64,000 nucleotides of DNA. Source: Pseudomonadota bacterium (GTDB lineage Bacteria > Pseudomonadota > Gammaproteobacteria > Steroidobacterales > Steroidobacteraceae). The position numbers and the translations under genes are program-made. This document shows, piece after piece, positions 52,667 to 63,465 of this stretch. Every line of letters begins with the position of its first letter. Position 1 is the stretch's first letter. Below the pieces are notes generated by a model, which worked only from the letters and a program-made list of their open reading frames with translations, searched no databases and was not told where the DNA came from. The stretch covers positions 1 through 64,000 of the forward strand of contig JAJYUA010000021.1 of NCBI GenBank assembly GCA_021792755.1, in the 5' to 3' direction.

Positions 52667-54416
52667 TCAAGGGTGACTCGCCACCCGGACGCGGTATGGG
52701 TGATAGGGCAGCACTTCGAGCACCTCTCCGTCGGCGAGACGCTGCTGGACCCTGCGCCAGTAGGGAGCGGTGAAAATATCGCCGTGCGCGCGCAACAAGG
52801 CGGCGCGCTGGGCTTCGTCGAAGGCCAGGAAGTTGATGAAGGTCTCGGGGAAGACGTCGTGTTCGCCCACGTAGAACCAGGCTTCGGCGCGCATCTCGTC
52901 CTCGGGGCTGGTCGGTTGAGGCAGGTCGCGGAAGCGGCAGTCCGTCACCCGGCAGAGCTCATCGTAGTCGTAGAAGATGACCCTGCCGTGGCGGGTGACG
53001 CCGAAGTTCTTCGGCAGCAGATCGCCCGGAAAGATGTCGGTATTGGCAAGGTCGCGGATGCACTGGCCGTAATCGAGCGCAGCCTGCTCGGCCGCCGCCG
53101 GTGGGGCGGTGCGCAGGTACAGGTTGAGCGGGATCATGCGCCGCTCGATGTACAGATGGTCGAAGTCGAGGTACTCGCCGTCCTCGCGCACCGTGAGCGC
53201 CGTCTCCCTGAGCAACTCCTCGAGCAGTTCGGGGGCGAACAGCCGCTTGGGCAGGCGCAAGCGGCGGAACTCCTGGGCATCGACCAGGCGTCCGGCGCGA
53301 TCGTGCTTGTACACGAGCTGATATTTCGCGAGCACATCCTCGCGCGCCACGTTCTTGGGGTAGGGGAACCGGTCGCGAATGACCTTGAAGACGACCGCGA
53401 GCGACGGCAACGTGAAGCACACCATGACCAGTCCCTTCTCCCCGGGGGCGCAGACGAAGCGGTCCTCGGTCCTGTCCAGGTGGCGCATGATCTCGCGGTA
53501 GCGCTCGGTCTTACCCTGCTTGGCCCGCCCCAGCATGGTGAACAACTCGCTCACCGGCTTGCGGGGCAGGAGGGATCTCAGGAATGCGACGGCTTCATCG
53601 ACCCGGTCGAGGTCCGCGTGGAAATAGGATCGCGAGACGCTGAAGACAATACTGACGTCGCCCTCGGCCATCATCACGGCATCAACCATCAGGCCGCCGT
53701 CGGCATTCTTCAGTGCCATCACCAGCGGGATGCAGGCCCCGGGGCCGATGATCCGCCCGACGATGTAGGCACGGGACAATTGATAGAACACCGGCCGGAT
53801 CACCTCGATGCGGTGCACGCCGCCGGTTCCGCCCAGGGTTGCCAGCTGGTGCTGAACTTCGGTGGTGACGTGGCGGATGCTGCCGTCGAGGTCCTTCCAC
53901 GGCGTGCGGAAGCGCACGTCGCCCAAGAGGTCCTCGATCAGCAGGGGCAGTGACCCGTGGTTGCTGTACGTATTGGTTACGACGGTGGAGGTGGCGTTCG
54001 CCAGAGGGTCGAGATCGGTGGCGACGAACTCGATGTCGGGCGCGACGCCTATGGTGCCGAAGAGCCGGCGGCTGACGGAGCTGAAATAGGTCTTGCGGAA
54101 CTCGGCGTCGGGCAGCCGTGCCACGCGTGTGGCGAAGGCGGCGCGGATCTCACGCCACAGGGCGCGCTCCAGCGCGCGCGCGCCGAGCAGGTCTCGAACC
54201 TCCGCGACGGTGTGGTCGACGAACAGATCGTAGAGCTCGATGCGCTCGACGATGTCCTGCTGGGCGCCCTTCCAGTCGCGGTTGTCGAAGCGCAGCGGCG
54301 CGCGGCGGGTGATGGCGCGGAATTGCGCGTTGTATCGGGCGAACGCTTCGGCGATGCGGCGGGCGCACTCCCGCGCCGCCGCATGCCCAGGGCCGTCCTC
54401 GCCCGCGATGCGTCCC

Positions 54417-54442
<26 letters not shown>
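52667..54442 (-). CDS. aceK: Isocitrate dehydrogenase kinase/phosphatase
   Basis: A 591-residue AceK, the bifunctional enzyme that phosphorylates Icd to send isocitrate to the glyoxylate shunt and dephosphorylates it when carbon is plentiful. Family features include [20 protein letters not shown], the ATP-binding region [19 protein letters not shown] and a kinase-like catalytic stretch with [18 protein letters not shown]. The start is GTG 54442, overlapping the 3' end of icd by 26 bases, so the kinase is translated from the same message as its target. aceA and aceB are not in the window. Confidence 0.95.
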
Positions 54443-55724
<1,282 letters not shown>

Positions 55725-56047
55725 TGCGGACTCCTTTGGCTGAGAGGGCTTCGCGGGCTGCGGCATGAGCCTGGGCGGGCCGGGAATCCTAGCATGGGCC
55801 CTTCCGCGGCGGGGCCGGGAAACTGAGCTGGATCAGGTCTTGCGCGTGAATGGCACGAGCAGTGAAGGCGCGATACGTGAACAGCGAGCCCGGCCGGGAC
55901 CGCCCTGATGCCTGCCCGGCACATCGAGAGAGCCGACGGGGCTGACGAAGAAGGCTGCCGGGATGCCCGCCCAAAGCGCCGAAGGCGTCTTTGGGCCAAG
56001 GTATGAGACACTTCGCCATAACCATTTTTCCGGGGGTTTTCCGAATC
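55725..56047. other. Divergent gap between icd and the permease, with a strong hairpin
   Basis: A 323-bp divergent region. A stem at 55969-55996 pairs GCCCAAAG with CTTTGGGC and, inside it, CGCC with GGCG around a GAA loop, with one bulged T: twelve pairs in all. No T-run follows. It lies 51 bases before the permease ATG and could be a leader structure. No gene was recognised in the gap. Confidence 0.5.
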
Positions 56048-57541
56048 ATGAATGATGTCACCGAGAGCGAGGCGCCAGGGGCAATGGCCGGGAATTCCTT
56101 GCTGCGCAAGCTGTTTGCGGTGCACCCGGTCGTGGCCCCCGAGCGCTCGGGCGCCGAGCGCCTTCGCCAGACGCTGTCCGTCTGGGCGCTGATGGCGATC
56201 GGGATCGGAGCCACCATCGGTACCGGAATCTTCGTGCTCACGGGCACCGTGGCGGCGAACGAGTCCGGACCGGCCATCACCCTCTCGCTGATGGTCGCGG
56301 CCTTTGGCAGCGGGCTGGCGGCGCTGTGCTACGCGGAGTTCGCCGCATTCCTGCCGGTGCCGGGCAGCGCCTATAGCTACACCTACGCCACGCTCGGAGA
56401 GGTGGTGGCGTGGTTCATCGGCTGGAATCTGCTGCTCGAGTACGGCATCTCCGCCTCGGCGGTGGCGGTGAGCTGGTCGGCGTACGTGGTGAACCTGCTG
56501 GCCGAGGTGCACATCCATCTGCCGGCCGACTGGATCAATGCCCCGTTCGCGCAGAACGCCGCCGGCCACCTGGTGGCGACCGGGGCGATCATCAATGTGC
56601 CCGCGATACTGATCGTGTTGGCATTGAGCACGCTGTGCTACGTGGGCATCCAGGAGACCGCGCGCGCCACCAATTTCATGGTGGTCCTGAAGGTGACGGT
56701 GATCGTGGTCTTCATCGTGGCGGGATTGAAGTTCGTGAACCCCGCGAACTGGCATCCCTACATCCCACCCAACACGGGAACCTTCGGACACTTCGGCTGG
56801 ACCGGCGTGCTGCAGGGGGCGGGGATCATTTTCTTCTCCTACGTGGGGTTCGACACGGCCTCGACGACGGCGCTCGAGGCGCGCAACCCCCAGCGCGATC
56901 TGCCACTGGGGATCATGGGCACGCTCGTGATCTCCACGGTGCTTTACGTGGCCATGGCGGCGGCGATCACCGGGATGGTGCCGTATTTCAAGCTCAACGT
57001 GGCCGAGCCGGTGGCGACGGCGCTCGACGCGCATCCGACGCTCTCGTGGCTGGGCATGTTTCTGAAGCTCGGCATCATCGCCGGGATGACCTCGGTGATT
57101 CTGACCTCGATCCTGGGGCAACCGAGGATTCTGCTGTCGATGGCCGATGACGGGCTGTTGCCGCCGGCGATGAGCCGCTGCCACCGGCGCTTCAAGACCC
57201 CGCACGTGGCCACCGCGATCACCGGGATCGTGGCGGCGCTCATCGCCGGGGTGTTTCCCCTCGATGTGCTCGCGGACCTGATCTCCATCGGGATCCTGCT
57301 CGCCTTCGCGGTCGTCTGCATCGGGGTGCTGGTGATGCGCTACACCCGGCCGGATGTGCATCGTCCGTTTCGCGTACCCGCGGCGAGGATCCTTTGTCCG
57401 TTGGGGGGGGCGGTGTGCCTGGGCATGACGTATTTTCTCTCCGACGCCACCTGGATTCGCCTGGTGGTCTGGACTGCGGTGGGAGGAGCCATCTACGCCT
57501 TCTATGGCTTCAAGCACAGCAAGCAGCGCTGCCGGCCATGA
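56048..57541 (+). CDS. APC-superfamily amino acid/polyamine permease
   Basis: A 497-residue, about 12-helix transporter of the cationic amino acid/APC type. The unwound TM1 motif reads IGIGATIGTGIFVLTG and the TM6 region FFSYVGFDTASTTALEA. The loop RNPQRDLPLGIM is typical. Its stop overlaps the agmatine deiminase start (ATGA), so the cargo is probably agmatine, arginine or a polyamine. The start at 56048 is uncertain (ATG 56003 is in frame), with no strong ribosome site. Confidence 0.88.
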   Translation: MNDVTESEAPGAMAGNSLLRKLFAVHPVVAPERSGAERLRQTLSVWALMAIGIGATIGTGIFVLTGTVAANESGPAITLSLMVAAFGSGLAALCYAEFAAFLPVPGSAYSYTYATLGEVVAWFIGWNLLLEYGISASAVAVSWSAYVVNLLAEVHIHLPADWINAPFAQNAAGHLVATGAIINVPAILIVLALSTLCYVGIQETARATNFMVVLKVTVIVVFIVAGLKFVNPANWHPYIPPNTGTFGHFGWTGVLQGAGIIFFSYVGFDTASTTALEARNPQRDLPLGIMGTLVISTVLYVAMAAAITGMVPYFKLNVAEPVATALDAHPTLSWLGMFLKLGIIAGMTSVILTSILGQPRILLSMADDGLLPPAMSRCHRRFKTPHVATAITGIVAALIAGVFPLDVLADLISIGILLAFAVVCIGVLVMRYTRPDVHRPFRVPAARILCPLGGAVCLGMTYFLSDATWIRLVVWTAVGGAIYAFYGFKHSKQRCRP

Positions 57542-58677
57542 TCTGCGAGACCGTCGCCCTGCCGGGCACCCCCGCCGCCGACGGCTGGTGGATGCCGGCG
57601 GAATTCGAACCGCACGCCGGCTGCTGGATGTTGTGGCCGGAGCGAGCGGATAACTGGCGCGAGCGGGCGCGTCCGGCTGAGGCAGCCTTCCTCGCCGTGG
57701 CCGAGGCGATAGGCCGGTTCGAGGAAGTCCACGTCGGCGTCTCGGCCGAGCACCGGGCGACGGCCCGCGCGATGCTCCCCTCGCACGTGGATTTGCTGAC
57801 GCTGCCGCACGATGACTGTTGGATGAGGGACGTCGGACCGACGTACCTGGTGAGCGAGCGGCCGGGGCTGCGGGGAGTGCACTGGCAATTCAACGCCTGG
57901 GGAGGTCTCGAGGAAGGGCTCTATCACCCCTGGGATCGGGACGAGCGGGTCGGTGCGGCAGTCCTCGCATACGAGAAGCGGGACCGCTACCGCGCGCCCG
58001 TCGTCCTCGAGGGCGGCGCCATCCACGTGGATGGTGAAGGCACGGCGCTGCTCGTGGAACAGTGCGTCCTCAATCCCAACCGCAACCCCGGCATGACCAA
58101 AGAGCGCATGGAGGCGCTGTTGCGCGAGTATCTCGGCGTGAGCGGCTTCATCTGGCTCGGCCGTGGCTTGTTCAACGACGAGACCGACGGGCACATCGAC
58201 AACCTGGCCTGCTTCGTGGCGCCCGGCAAGGTGTGTCTTACCTGGACCGATGACGGCGCGGATCCCCAATACGCCATTTCGCGCGATGCGTGGCAGCGGC
58301 TGAGCGAGGCGCGCGATGCGCGCGGCCGCCGGCTGCAGGTGACGAAGCTGCCCATGCCCGGACCGCTGTACATGACGGAACAGGAGGCGCGGGGCCTCGC
58401 ACCCGGCAGCGGCAAGCCGCGAAGGGCCGGCGAGCGGATGGCGGGCAGCTACGCGAATTTCTACTTCGCCAACGGCGGCCTCATCATGCCGCTGTTGGAT
58501 CCGCGTACCGACACGCTTGCGGCGCAATGCCTGCAGCGGCTCTGCCCCGGGCGGCGCGTGGTGGGGGTGCCGGCGCGCGAGATCCTGCTCGGCGGGGGCG
58601 GCATTCACTGCATCACCCAGCAGGTGCCCGACCCGCAGGCGAGGCGGGTGAATCCCAGGCATGCGGCGAAGAGCTGA
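57538..58677 (+). CDS. aguA: Agmatine deiminase family protein
   Basis: A 379-residue five-bladed pentein-fold guanidine hydrolase. All active-site signatures are present: DDCWMRDVGPT, FNAWGG, VLEGGAIHVDGEGT, NDETDGHIDNLACF and the nucleophile cysteine in GGGGIHCITQQ (about C358). It converts agmatine to N-carbamoylputrescine plus ammonia. The amidase AguB, needed to reach putrescine, is not in the window. Translationally coupled to the permease; linked to putrescine catabolism encoded at 46.7-50.1 kb. Confidence 0.92.
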   Translation: MICETVALPGTPAADGWWMPAEFEPHAGCWMLWPERADNWRERARPAEAAFLAVAEAIGRFEEVHVGVSAEHRATARAMLPSHVDLLTLPHDDCWMRDVGPTYLVSERPGLRGVHWQFNAWGGLEEGLYHPWDRDERVGAAVLAYEKRDRYRAPVVLEGGAIHVDGEGTALLVEQCVLNPNRNPGMTKERMEALLREYLGVSGFIWLGRGLFNDETDGHIDNLACFVAPGKVCLTWTDDGADPQYAISRDAWQRLSEARDARGRRLQVTKLPMPGPLYMTEQEARGLAPGSGKPRRAGERMAGSYANFYFANGGLIMPLLDPRTDTLAAQCLQRLCPGRRVVGVPAREILLGGGGIHCITQQVPDPQARRVNPRHAAKS

Positions 58678-58703
58678 TCCGCCTCGCGGCCGGCGCTCGG
58701 CTG

Positions 58704-59696
58704 TCAGGACTGCGCCGGGGCCGGGCTTGCGGCGCGCTGAATCAATGCCGCGAAACGCGTTGGATCCACATTGCCGCCCGAGAGCACGACACCCACGCGC
58801 TTGCCTCGGACGGGCGCCCGGGCGAAGAACGCCGCCGCCGCCGCCAGCGCACCGGTGGGCTCGACGACGATTTTCATGCGGCCGGCGAAAAAAGCCATGG
58901 CCTCGATGAGCTGCGCGTCGCTCACCGTGACCAGGTCGTGGACCAGGTCGCGGATCACGGGAAAAGTGAAGTGTCCCAGGTGCTGGGTCTGGGCGCCGTC
59001 CGCGATGGTGTCGGGCGTGTCGATGTGCACGATATGCCCGGCACGCAAGCTCCGTTGCCCGTCGTCGCCGGCCTGCGGCTCGACTCCGATCACCGTGCAG
59101 CGGGGACACAGGGCCCTCGCCGCCACCGCGCACCCCGACAGCAGCCCGCCGCCGCCGAGCGGTACCAGCAGCAAGTCGAGATCGCCTGAGTCCTCAAAGA
59201 GCTCCTTTGCGGTCGTGCCCTGTCCGGCCATGACATCGGGGTGGTCGTACGGAGGGATCAGCGTGAGCCCCCGCTCTTCGGCGAGGCGCCGGCTGATCGC
59301 CTCGCGATCCTCGCCGTAGCGGTCGTAGAGCACCACCTGTGCGCCGTAGCCGCGGGTGGCCGCCACTTTGATCTGCGGCGCGTCCCGCGGCATGACGATC
59401 AACGCGCGGCTGTCAAGCAACCGCGCGGCCAGCGCGATCGCCTGGGCATGATTCCCGGAGGAAAAGGCGACGATTCCGGCGGCCCTGCGATCGGCATCGA
59501 GCCTGGCGATCGCGTTATACGCGCCGCGCAACTTGAACGCGCCCATGCGCTGGAAATTCTCGCACTTGAAGAACAGGCGCGCGCCGGTCATCGCATCGGC
59601 GGTGGCCGAGGTCAGCACCGGCGTGCGGTGCGCAACGCCCGCCAGCCGCCTGTGCGCGGCCTCGATGTCGGCGAAGGAGAGGGCGGGCTCGGTCAT
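58704..59696 (-). CDS. Threonine/serine dehydratase or serine racemase-like PLP enzyme
   Basis: A 330-residue fold-type II PLP enzyme without the regulatory ACT domain of biosynthetic IlvA. The PLP lysine is K55 (MGAFKLRGAYNA), the substrate loop is FSSGNHAQAIALAA and the phosphate-binding loop VPLGGGGLLSG. It deaminates threonine or serine catabolically (TdcB-like); racemase or threo-hydroxyaspartate dehydratase activity is also possible in this group. The start at 59696 is set by homology and the annotated frame extends no further. Confidence 0.87.
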   Translation of the reverse strand: MTEPALSFADIEAAHRRLAGVAHRTPVLTSATADAMTGARLFFKCENFQRMGAFKLRGAYNAIARLDADRRAAGIVAFSSGNHAQAIALAARLLDSRALIVMPRDAPQIKVAATRGYGAQVVLYDRYGEDREAISRRLAEERGLTLIPPYDHPDVMAGQGTTAKELFEDSGDLDLLLVPLGGGGLLSGCAVAARALCPRCTVIGVEPQAGDDGQRSLRAGHIVHIDTPDTIADGAQTQHLGHFTFPVIRDLVHDLVTVSDAQLIEAMAFFAGRMKIVVEPTGALAAAAAFFARAPVRGKRVGVVLSGGNVDPTRFAALIQRAASPAPAQS

Positions 59697-60040
59697 GATG
59701 TGCGCCGGGGCGATGGTAACACGGTTGGTAGATATGCCGATGGCGGTCCGGGCGGCGCCGGCGGTAGGCTTTTTCGGGCGCGCGGCGGACTGTTGTCCCG
59801 CTGCGCGCCGGCGCAGCGCACGCCGCTGCGCCCGCTCGGGTGGCGTACCGGGGCCCGCTGCTCCCGCCCGCTTGCCGCCTGCGGCTCGGCCGCCGCGCGC
59901 AGGCCCGCGCTGTCCGCCGATGGGCAGCCGCTCGGGGAAGCGGCGTGCAGCCTCGCTGAACGGCGCCGCCTCGGCTTGCTTTGGCGCCCGGGCGTGCGGG
60001 CGGCCGTGGCAGAATGCGTGCCGGCCCGCCACCCGATGCC
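59697..60040. other. Divergent gap, nothing recognised
   Basis: About 345 bases between the dehydratase and the LysR gene, very GC-rich, with open but Arg/Ala-rich shadow frames. The divergent layout suggests the LysR protein may regulate the dehydratase, but I could not find a convincing T-N11-A palindrome. Confidence 0.45.
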
Positions 60041-60970
60041 ATGAATCTCAAACAACTGGAATACTTCGTGCGTGTTGCCGAGCTCGGCAGCTTCAGCCGG
60101 GCGGCCATGATTCTCGATGTGGCGCAGCCGGCGCTCAGCCGCCAGGTGAGGCTCCTCGAGACCGATCTGCGCTGCGCGCTCCTGCAGCGCACGGGCCGAG
60201 GCGTGGTGCTGACCGAAGCGGGCAGGCGGCTGTTCGAGCGCGGCGTCGGGATTCTGCAGCTGGTGCGACAGGTACGCGAGGATCTGGAGGCAGGCCGGGA
60301 GGAGCCGGCGGGTCGCGTGACGATCGGCCTGCCGCCGAGTCTCGGGCGCCTGCTCACCCTGCCGCTCGCCGAGCGCTTCCGCGATCATCTGCCCAAGGCG
60401 CATCTGGTCATCATCGAGGGGCTGTCCACCCACCTCATCGAGTGGATCGCCACCGGACGGGTGGATCTCGCTCTGGTGCACAACCCGGAGGCCCAGCCCG
60501 CCATCGAGATCCAACCCCTCCTCGACCAGCCGCTGTGCCTGGTCGGCCCGGCTCGCCGGCGGCCGCGCCGCGCCGGGTTGAGAATCGAGGCGCCGGTGCC
60601 GTTCACCGATCTGGCGCATCACCGCCTCGTGATTCCGGATCATACCCAGGCCATCCGCAGGCTGCTCGAGGCTCAGGCGGCTCTCTCGGGCGTGAAGCTC
60701 GCGATAGCCTGGGAAGCTTCCGGCGTGCCCGCCATTCTCGAGTTGGTGCACGCCGGCTACGGGTACGCGGTGCTCGGCGCCGACGCCGTGCGGGCGGCCC
60801 CCGAGCCGCAAGCGTTCGTCATCCGCCCGATCGAGCGCCCGCAACTGCTGAGCAAGCTGTGCCTGGCGCAGTCGGCGCACAAGCCGGCGACGCCGCTCAC
60901 TCGCCACGCCATGCGCATGCTCGAGGAACTGGCGCGCCGGTGCGGCGATCAACCCGATAGCGGTCCCTGA
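60041..60970 (+). CDS. LysR-family transcriptional regulator
   Basis: A 309-residue regulator. The N-terminal winged helix (MNLKQLEYFVRVAELGSFSR; AQPALSRQVRLLE) is followed by a periplasmic-binding-protein-like effector domain (about 90-300). The opening resembles Cbl/NAC-like LysR proteins in the IlvY/GltC range; the effector is unknown. Divergent from the dehydratase gene, its most likely target. Confidence 0.9.
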   Translation: MNLKQLEYFVRVAELGSFSRAAMILDVAQPALSRQVRLLETDLRCALLQRTGRGVVLTEAGRRLFERGVGILQLVRQVREDLEAGREEPAGRVTIGLPPSLGRLLTLPLAERFRDHLPKAHLVIIEGLSTHLIEWIATGRVDLALVHNPEAQPAIEIQPLLDQPLCLVGPARRRPRRAGLRIEAPVPFTDLAHHRLVIPDHTQAIRRLLEAQAALSGVKLAIAWEASGVPAILELVHAGYGYAVLGADAVRAAPEPQAFVIRPIERPQLLSKLCLAQSAHKPATPLTRHAMRMLEELARRCGDQPDSGP

Positions 60971-61055
60971 TATCTGCTAGTGCGCGCGCCCCCCTTCCCG
61001 GGGAGGCGGGCACACGCGAGAATCAGGCATTCCCCCCCTGCCCCGCATCACGCCG

Positions 61056-62057
61056 ATGGACACCCCACCGCATCGCCAGCGCCAAATCGGGCCCTTCACG
61101 GTCACCGCGATCGGGCTCGGCTGCATGAGCCTCAACCACGCGTACGGGACGCCGCCGTCGCCTCGGGACGCCGAGCGCCTGCTGCTCACCGCGCTCGACC
61201 TCGGTGTGGATTACTTCGATACCGCGGCGCTTTACGGCTTCGGCGCCAACGAGGCGCTGATCGGCCGGGTGCTCTCGCCGCATCGCTCACGAGTGGTACT
61301 CGCCACCAAGGGCGGCATGGCCGGAGTGCTCGGCAAGCGGGTCATCGACGGCCGTCCCGAGGCCATTCGCAGCAACTGCGAGGACAGCCTGAGGCGGCTG
61401 CGCACCGAAACGATCGACCTCTATTACCTGCACCGGTGGGACCGGCGGGTTCCCATCGAGGAGAGTGTCGGTGCGCTCGCCGATCTGAAGCGCCGGGGCA
61501 AGATCCGCGCGCTCGGCCTGTCCGAAGTCTCGGCGGCAACGCTTCTCAAGGCGCACGCAGTCCATCCCATCGCCGCGCTGCAGAACGAGTACTCCCTCTG
61601 GACGCGCAACCCCGAGATCGCCTCCCTTGGCGCGTGCCGGCGGATCGGCGCGACTCTGGTGGCGTTTTCTCCCCTGGCGCGCGGCTTCCTGACGAACACG
61701 CTGCACGAGGTGTCGGTCCTGCCCCCGCAGGATCTGCGGCGGGCGATGCCGCGCTTCTCGCCCGAGAGCTACCCGCGCAATCTCGCGCTGCTCACCGATT
61801 ACACCGCTCTGGCGCGGGAGGCCGGCTGCACGCCCGCGCAGCTGGCGCTCGCCTGGCTGCTGTCCAGGGCGGAGCACATCGTGCCGATTCCCGGTACCAC
61901 CCGGGTCGAGCACTTGCGCGAGAACCTGGGCGCTCTCGATGTGCACCCGGCAGCGCACGTGCTGGCGCACGTGGACGGCCTGATCAATCAGCGCACCGTG
62001 AGCGGCGCCCGTTACAACGCCGCCGCACAGGCCGATATCGATACCGAAGAGTTCTAA
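61056..62057 (+). CDS. Aldo/keto reductase
   Basis: A 333-residue TIM-barrel NADPH-dependent reductase with the catalytic tetrad D55, Y60, K85 and H126 (VDYFDTAALYG, LATKGG, YYLHRWD). The C-terminal cofactor loop IPGTTRVEHLRENLGA is intact. It is close to the YhdN/AKR11-13 type that reduces aldehydes such as methylglyoxal; the substrate is unproven. It ends in a 4-base overlap with convergent pqqE. Confidence 0.9.
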   Translation: MDTPPHRQRQIGPFTVTAIGLGCMSLNHAYGTPPSPRDAERLLLTALDLGVDYFDTAALYGFGANEALIGRVLSPHRSRVVLATKGGMAGVLGKRVIDGRPEAIRSNCEDSLRRLRTETIDLYYLHRWDRRVPIEESVGALADLKRRGKIRALGLSEVSAATLLKAHAVHPIAALQNEYSLWTRNPEIASLGACRRIGATLVAFSPLARGFLTNTLHEVSVLPPQDLRRAMPRFSPESYPRNLALLTDYTALAREAGCTPAQLALAWLLSRAEHIVPIPGTTRVEHLRENLGALDVHPAAHVLAHVDGLINQRTVSGARYNAAAQADIDTEEF

Positions 62058-63187
62058 CCCGCTCCCGGCGGCGCACGGTGATCGCGGAAGATGAGCGCTT
62101 GCTCCCGGTTCTCTCCCGCCTCGGCCTGCGCCACGATGCGCGTCACCAAGTGGCGATGAGGCGAGAGGTTGCAGACCGGATCGGCGTTTGCCGCAGCACC
62201 GGTGAGCAGGTAGGCCTGGCAGCGGCAGCCGCCGAAGTCTGCCGAGCGCTCCGGGCAGCTGCGGCAGGGCTCCTTCATCCATCCCTCGCCGCGGTAGCGG
62301 TTGAACGCCGGCGAGTCGTACCAGATCGAGCCGATGCTCGCCTCGCGCACGCTCGGGAAGGCGAGTCCCGGCAGCATGCGCGCCGCGTGACACGGCAGCG
62401 CCACCCCATCGGGCGAGATCGCGAGAAAGATCCGGCCGAGGCCCTTCATGCACGGCTTGGGACGGGTCTCGAAGTAATCCGGTACCACGAAGAAGATCCG
62501 CATGCGCGATCCGAGGCGCTCGCGAAAGCGCCGCGTGCTCTCCTCGGCCCGGCGCAGCTGCTCGCGGCTCGGCAGCAGCTGGGCGCGGTTGAGCCACGCC
62601 CAGCCGTAGTACTGGGTGTTGGCGAGCTCGACGTACTCGGCGCCCATGCGCTCGGCCATCGCGAGGATGTCCTCCACATGGTCGATGTTGAGCCGGTGGA
62701 TCACCACGTTGAGCACCATGGGATAGCGGTACTTCTTGATCAGCGCCGCCACCTTCGATTTGAGCTCGAACGTGCGCGTGCTGCTCAGGAAATCGTTCAT
62801 CTGGCGCGTGCTGTCCTGGAACGAGAGCTGGATGTGATCGAGCCCGGCGTCCCGCAGCGCGGCCAGGCGCTGCTCGGTGAGCCCGATGCCGGAGGTGGTG
62901 AGATTCGTGTAGAAGCCGAGACGGTGCGCCTCGGCGACAATGATCGCAAGGTCGTCCCGCACCAGCGGCTCGCCGCCGGACAGCCCCAGTTGCACCGCCC
63001 CGAGCGCGCGCGCTTCCCGCAGAACCCGCAGCCACTCGGCGGTGTCGAGTTCGGCCCCGACGTGCGAGAAATCCGTCGGGTTGTAACAGAACACGCAATG
63101 CAGCGGGCAGCGGTAGGTCAGCTCCAGCAGCAGCCACAGCGGCGGACCGGGCCGTCCGGGCAGGGCTTCCCGCGTCACAGTGCTCAC
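62054..63187 (-). CDS. pqqE: PqqE, radical SAM enzyme of PQQ synthesis
   Basis: A 377-residue radical SAM/SPASM protein. The SAM cluster motif is C27-x3-C31-x2-C34 (YRCPLHCVFCYN). Auxiliary cluster cysteines occur in the SPASM domain (GWMKEPCRSCPERSADFGGC). It forms the Glu-Tyr carbon-carbon bond in the PqqA precursor peptide, with PqqD as chaperone. The start is GTG 63187, overlapping the pqqD stop (GTGA). Confidence 0.96.
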   Translation of the reverse strand: MSTVTREALPGRPGPPLWLLLELTYRCPLHCVFCYNPTDFSHVGAELDTAEWLRVLREARALGAVQLGLSGGEPLVRDDLAIIVAEAHRLGFYTNLTTSGIGLTEQRLAALRDAGLDHIQLSFQDSTRQMNDFLSSTRTFELKSKVAALIKKYRYPMVLNVVIHRLNIDHVEDILAMAERMGAEYVELANTQYYGWAWLNRAQLLPSREQLRRAEESTRRFRERLGSRMRIFFVVPDYFETRPKPCMKGLGRIFLAISPDGVALPCHAARMLPGLAFPSVREASIGSIWYDSPAFNRYRGEGWMKEPCRSCPERSADFGGCRCQAYLLTGAAANADPVCNLSPHRHLVTRIVAQAEAGENREQALIFRDHRAPPGAG

Positions 63188-63465
63188 GGGCGCAGCTCCA
63201 GCCAGTTGCGCTCCAGCGCGAGTCTGACGAAGGCGAGGACGTCTTTATCGAGCCCCTCGGCCGAATACGACCGCTCGAGATCGGTGATGATGTCGGTGAC
63301 GGTCCTCGCACCGTCGCACCGGGTCAGGATCGCCGCGGCGCTGGGGTTGAGCTTGACCATCCCTTCGGGGTAGAGCAGCACATGCGCGTCCTGCGCGCTC
63401 TCCCATTGCAGCCGAAAGCCGTGCCCGATCGCCGGGCGGGAGGTTTCGCTCAAGCCTTCCATCAT
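63184..63465 (-). CDS. pqqD: PqqD, peptide chaperone of PQQ synthesis
   Basis: A 93-residue winged-helix-like RRE protein that binds PqqA and presents it to PqqE. It shows the family pattern [18 protein letters not shown] and [19 protein letters not shown]. The ATG at 63465 overlaps the pqqC stop (ATGA), and its stop overlaps pqqE, so three genes are translationally coupled. Confidence 0.94.
   Translation of the reverse strand: MMEGLSETSRPAIGHGFRLQWESAQDAHVLLYPEGMVKLNPSAAAILTRCDGARTVTDIITDLERSYSAEGLDKDVLAFVRLALERNWLELRP

Noticed and set aside
55823-55836. CTGA-N6-TCAG palindrome between icd and the permease
   Set aside because: Each half-site has a mismatch at a position FNR contacts, and there is no supporting promoter or functional context.
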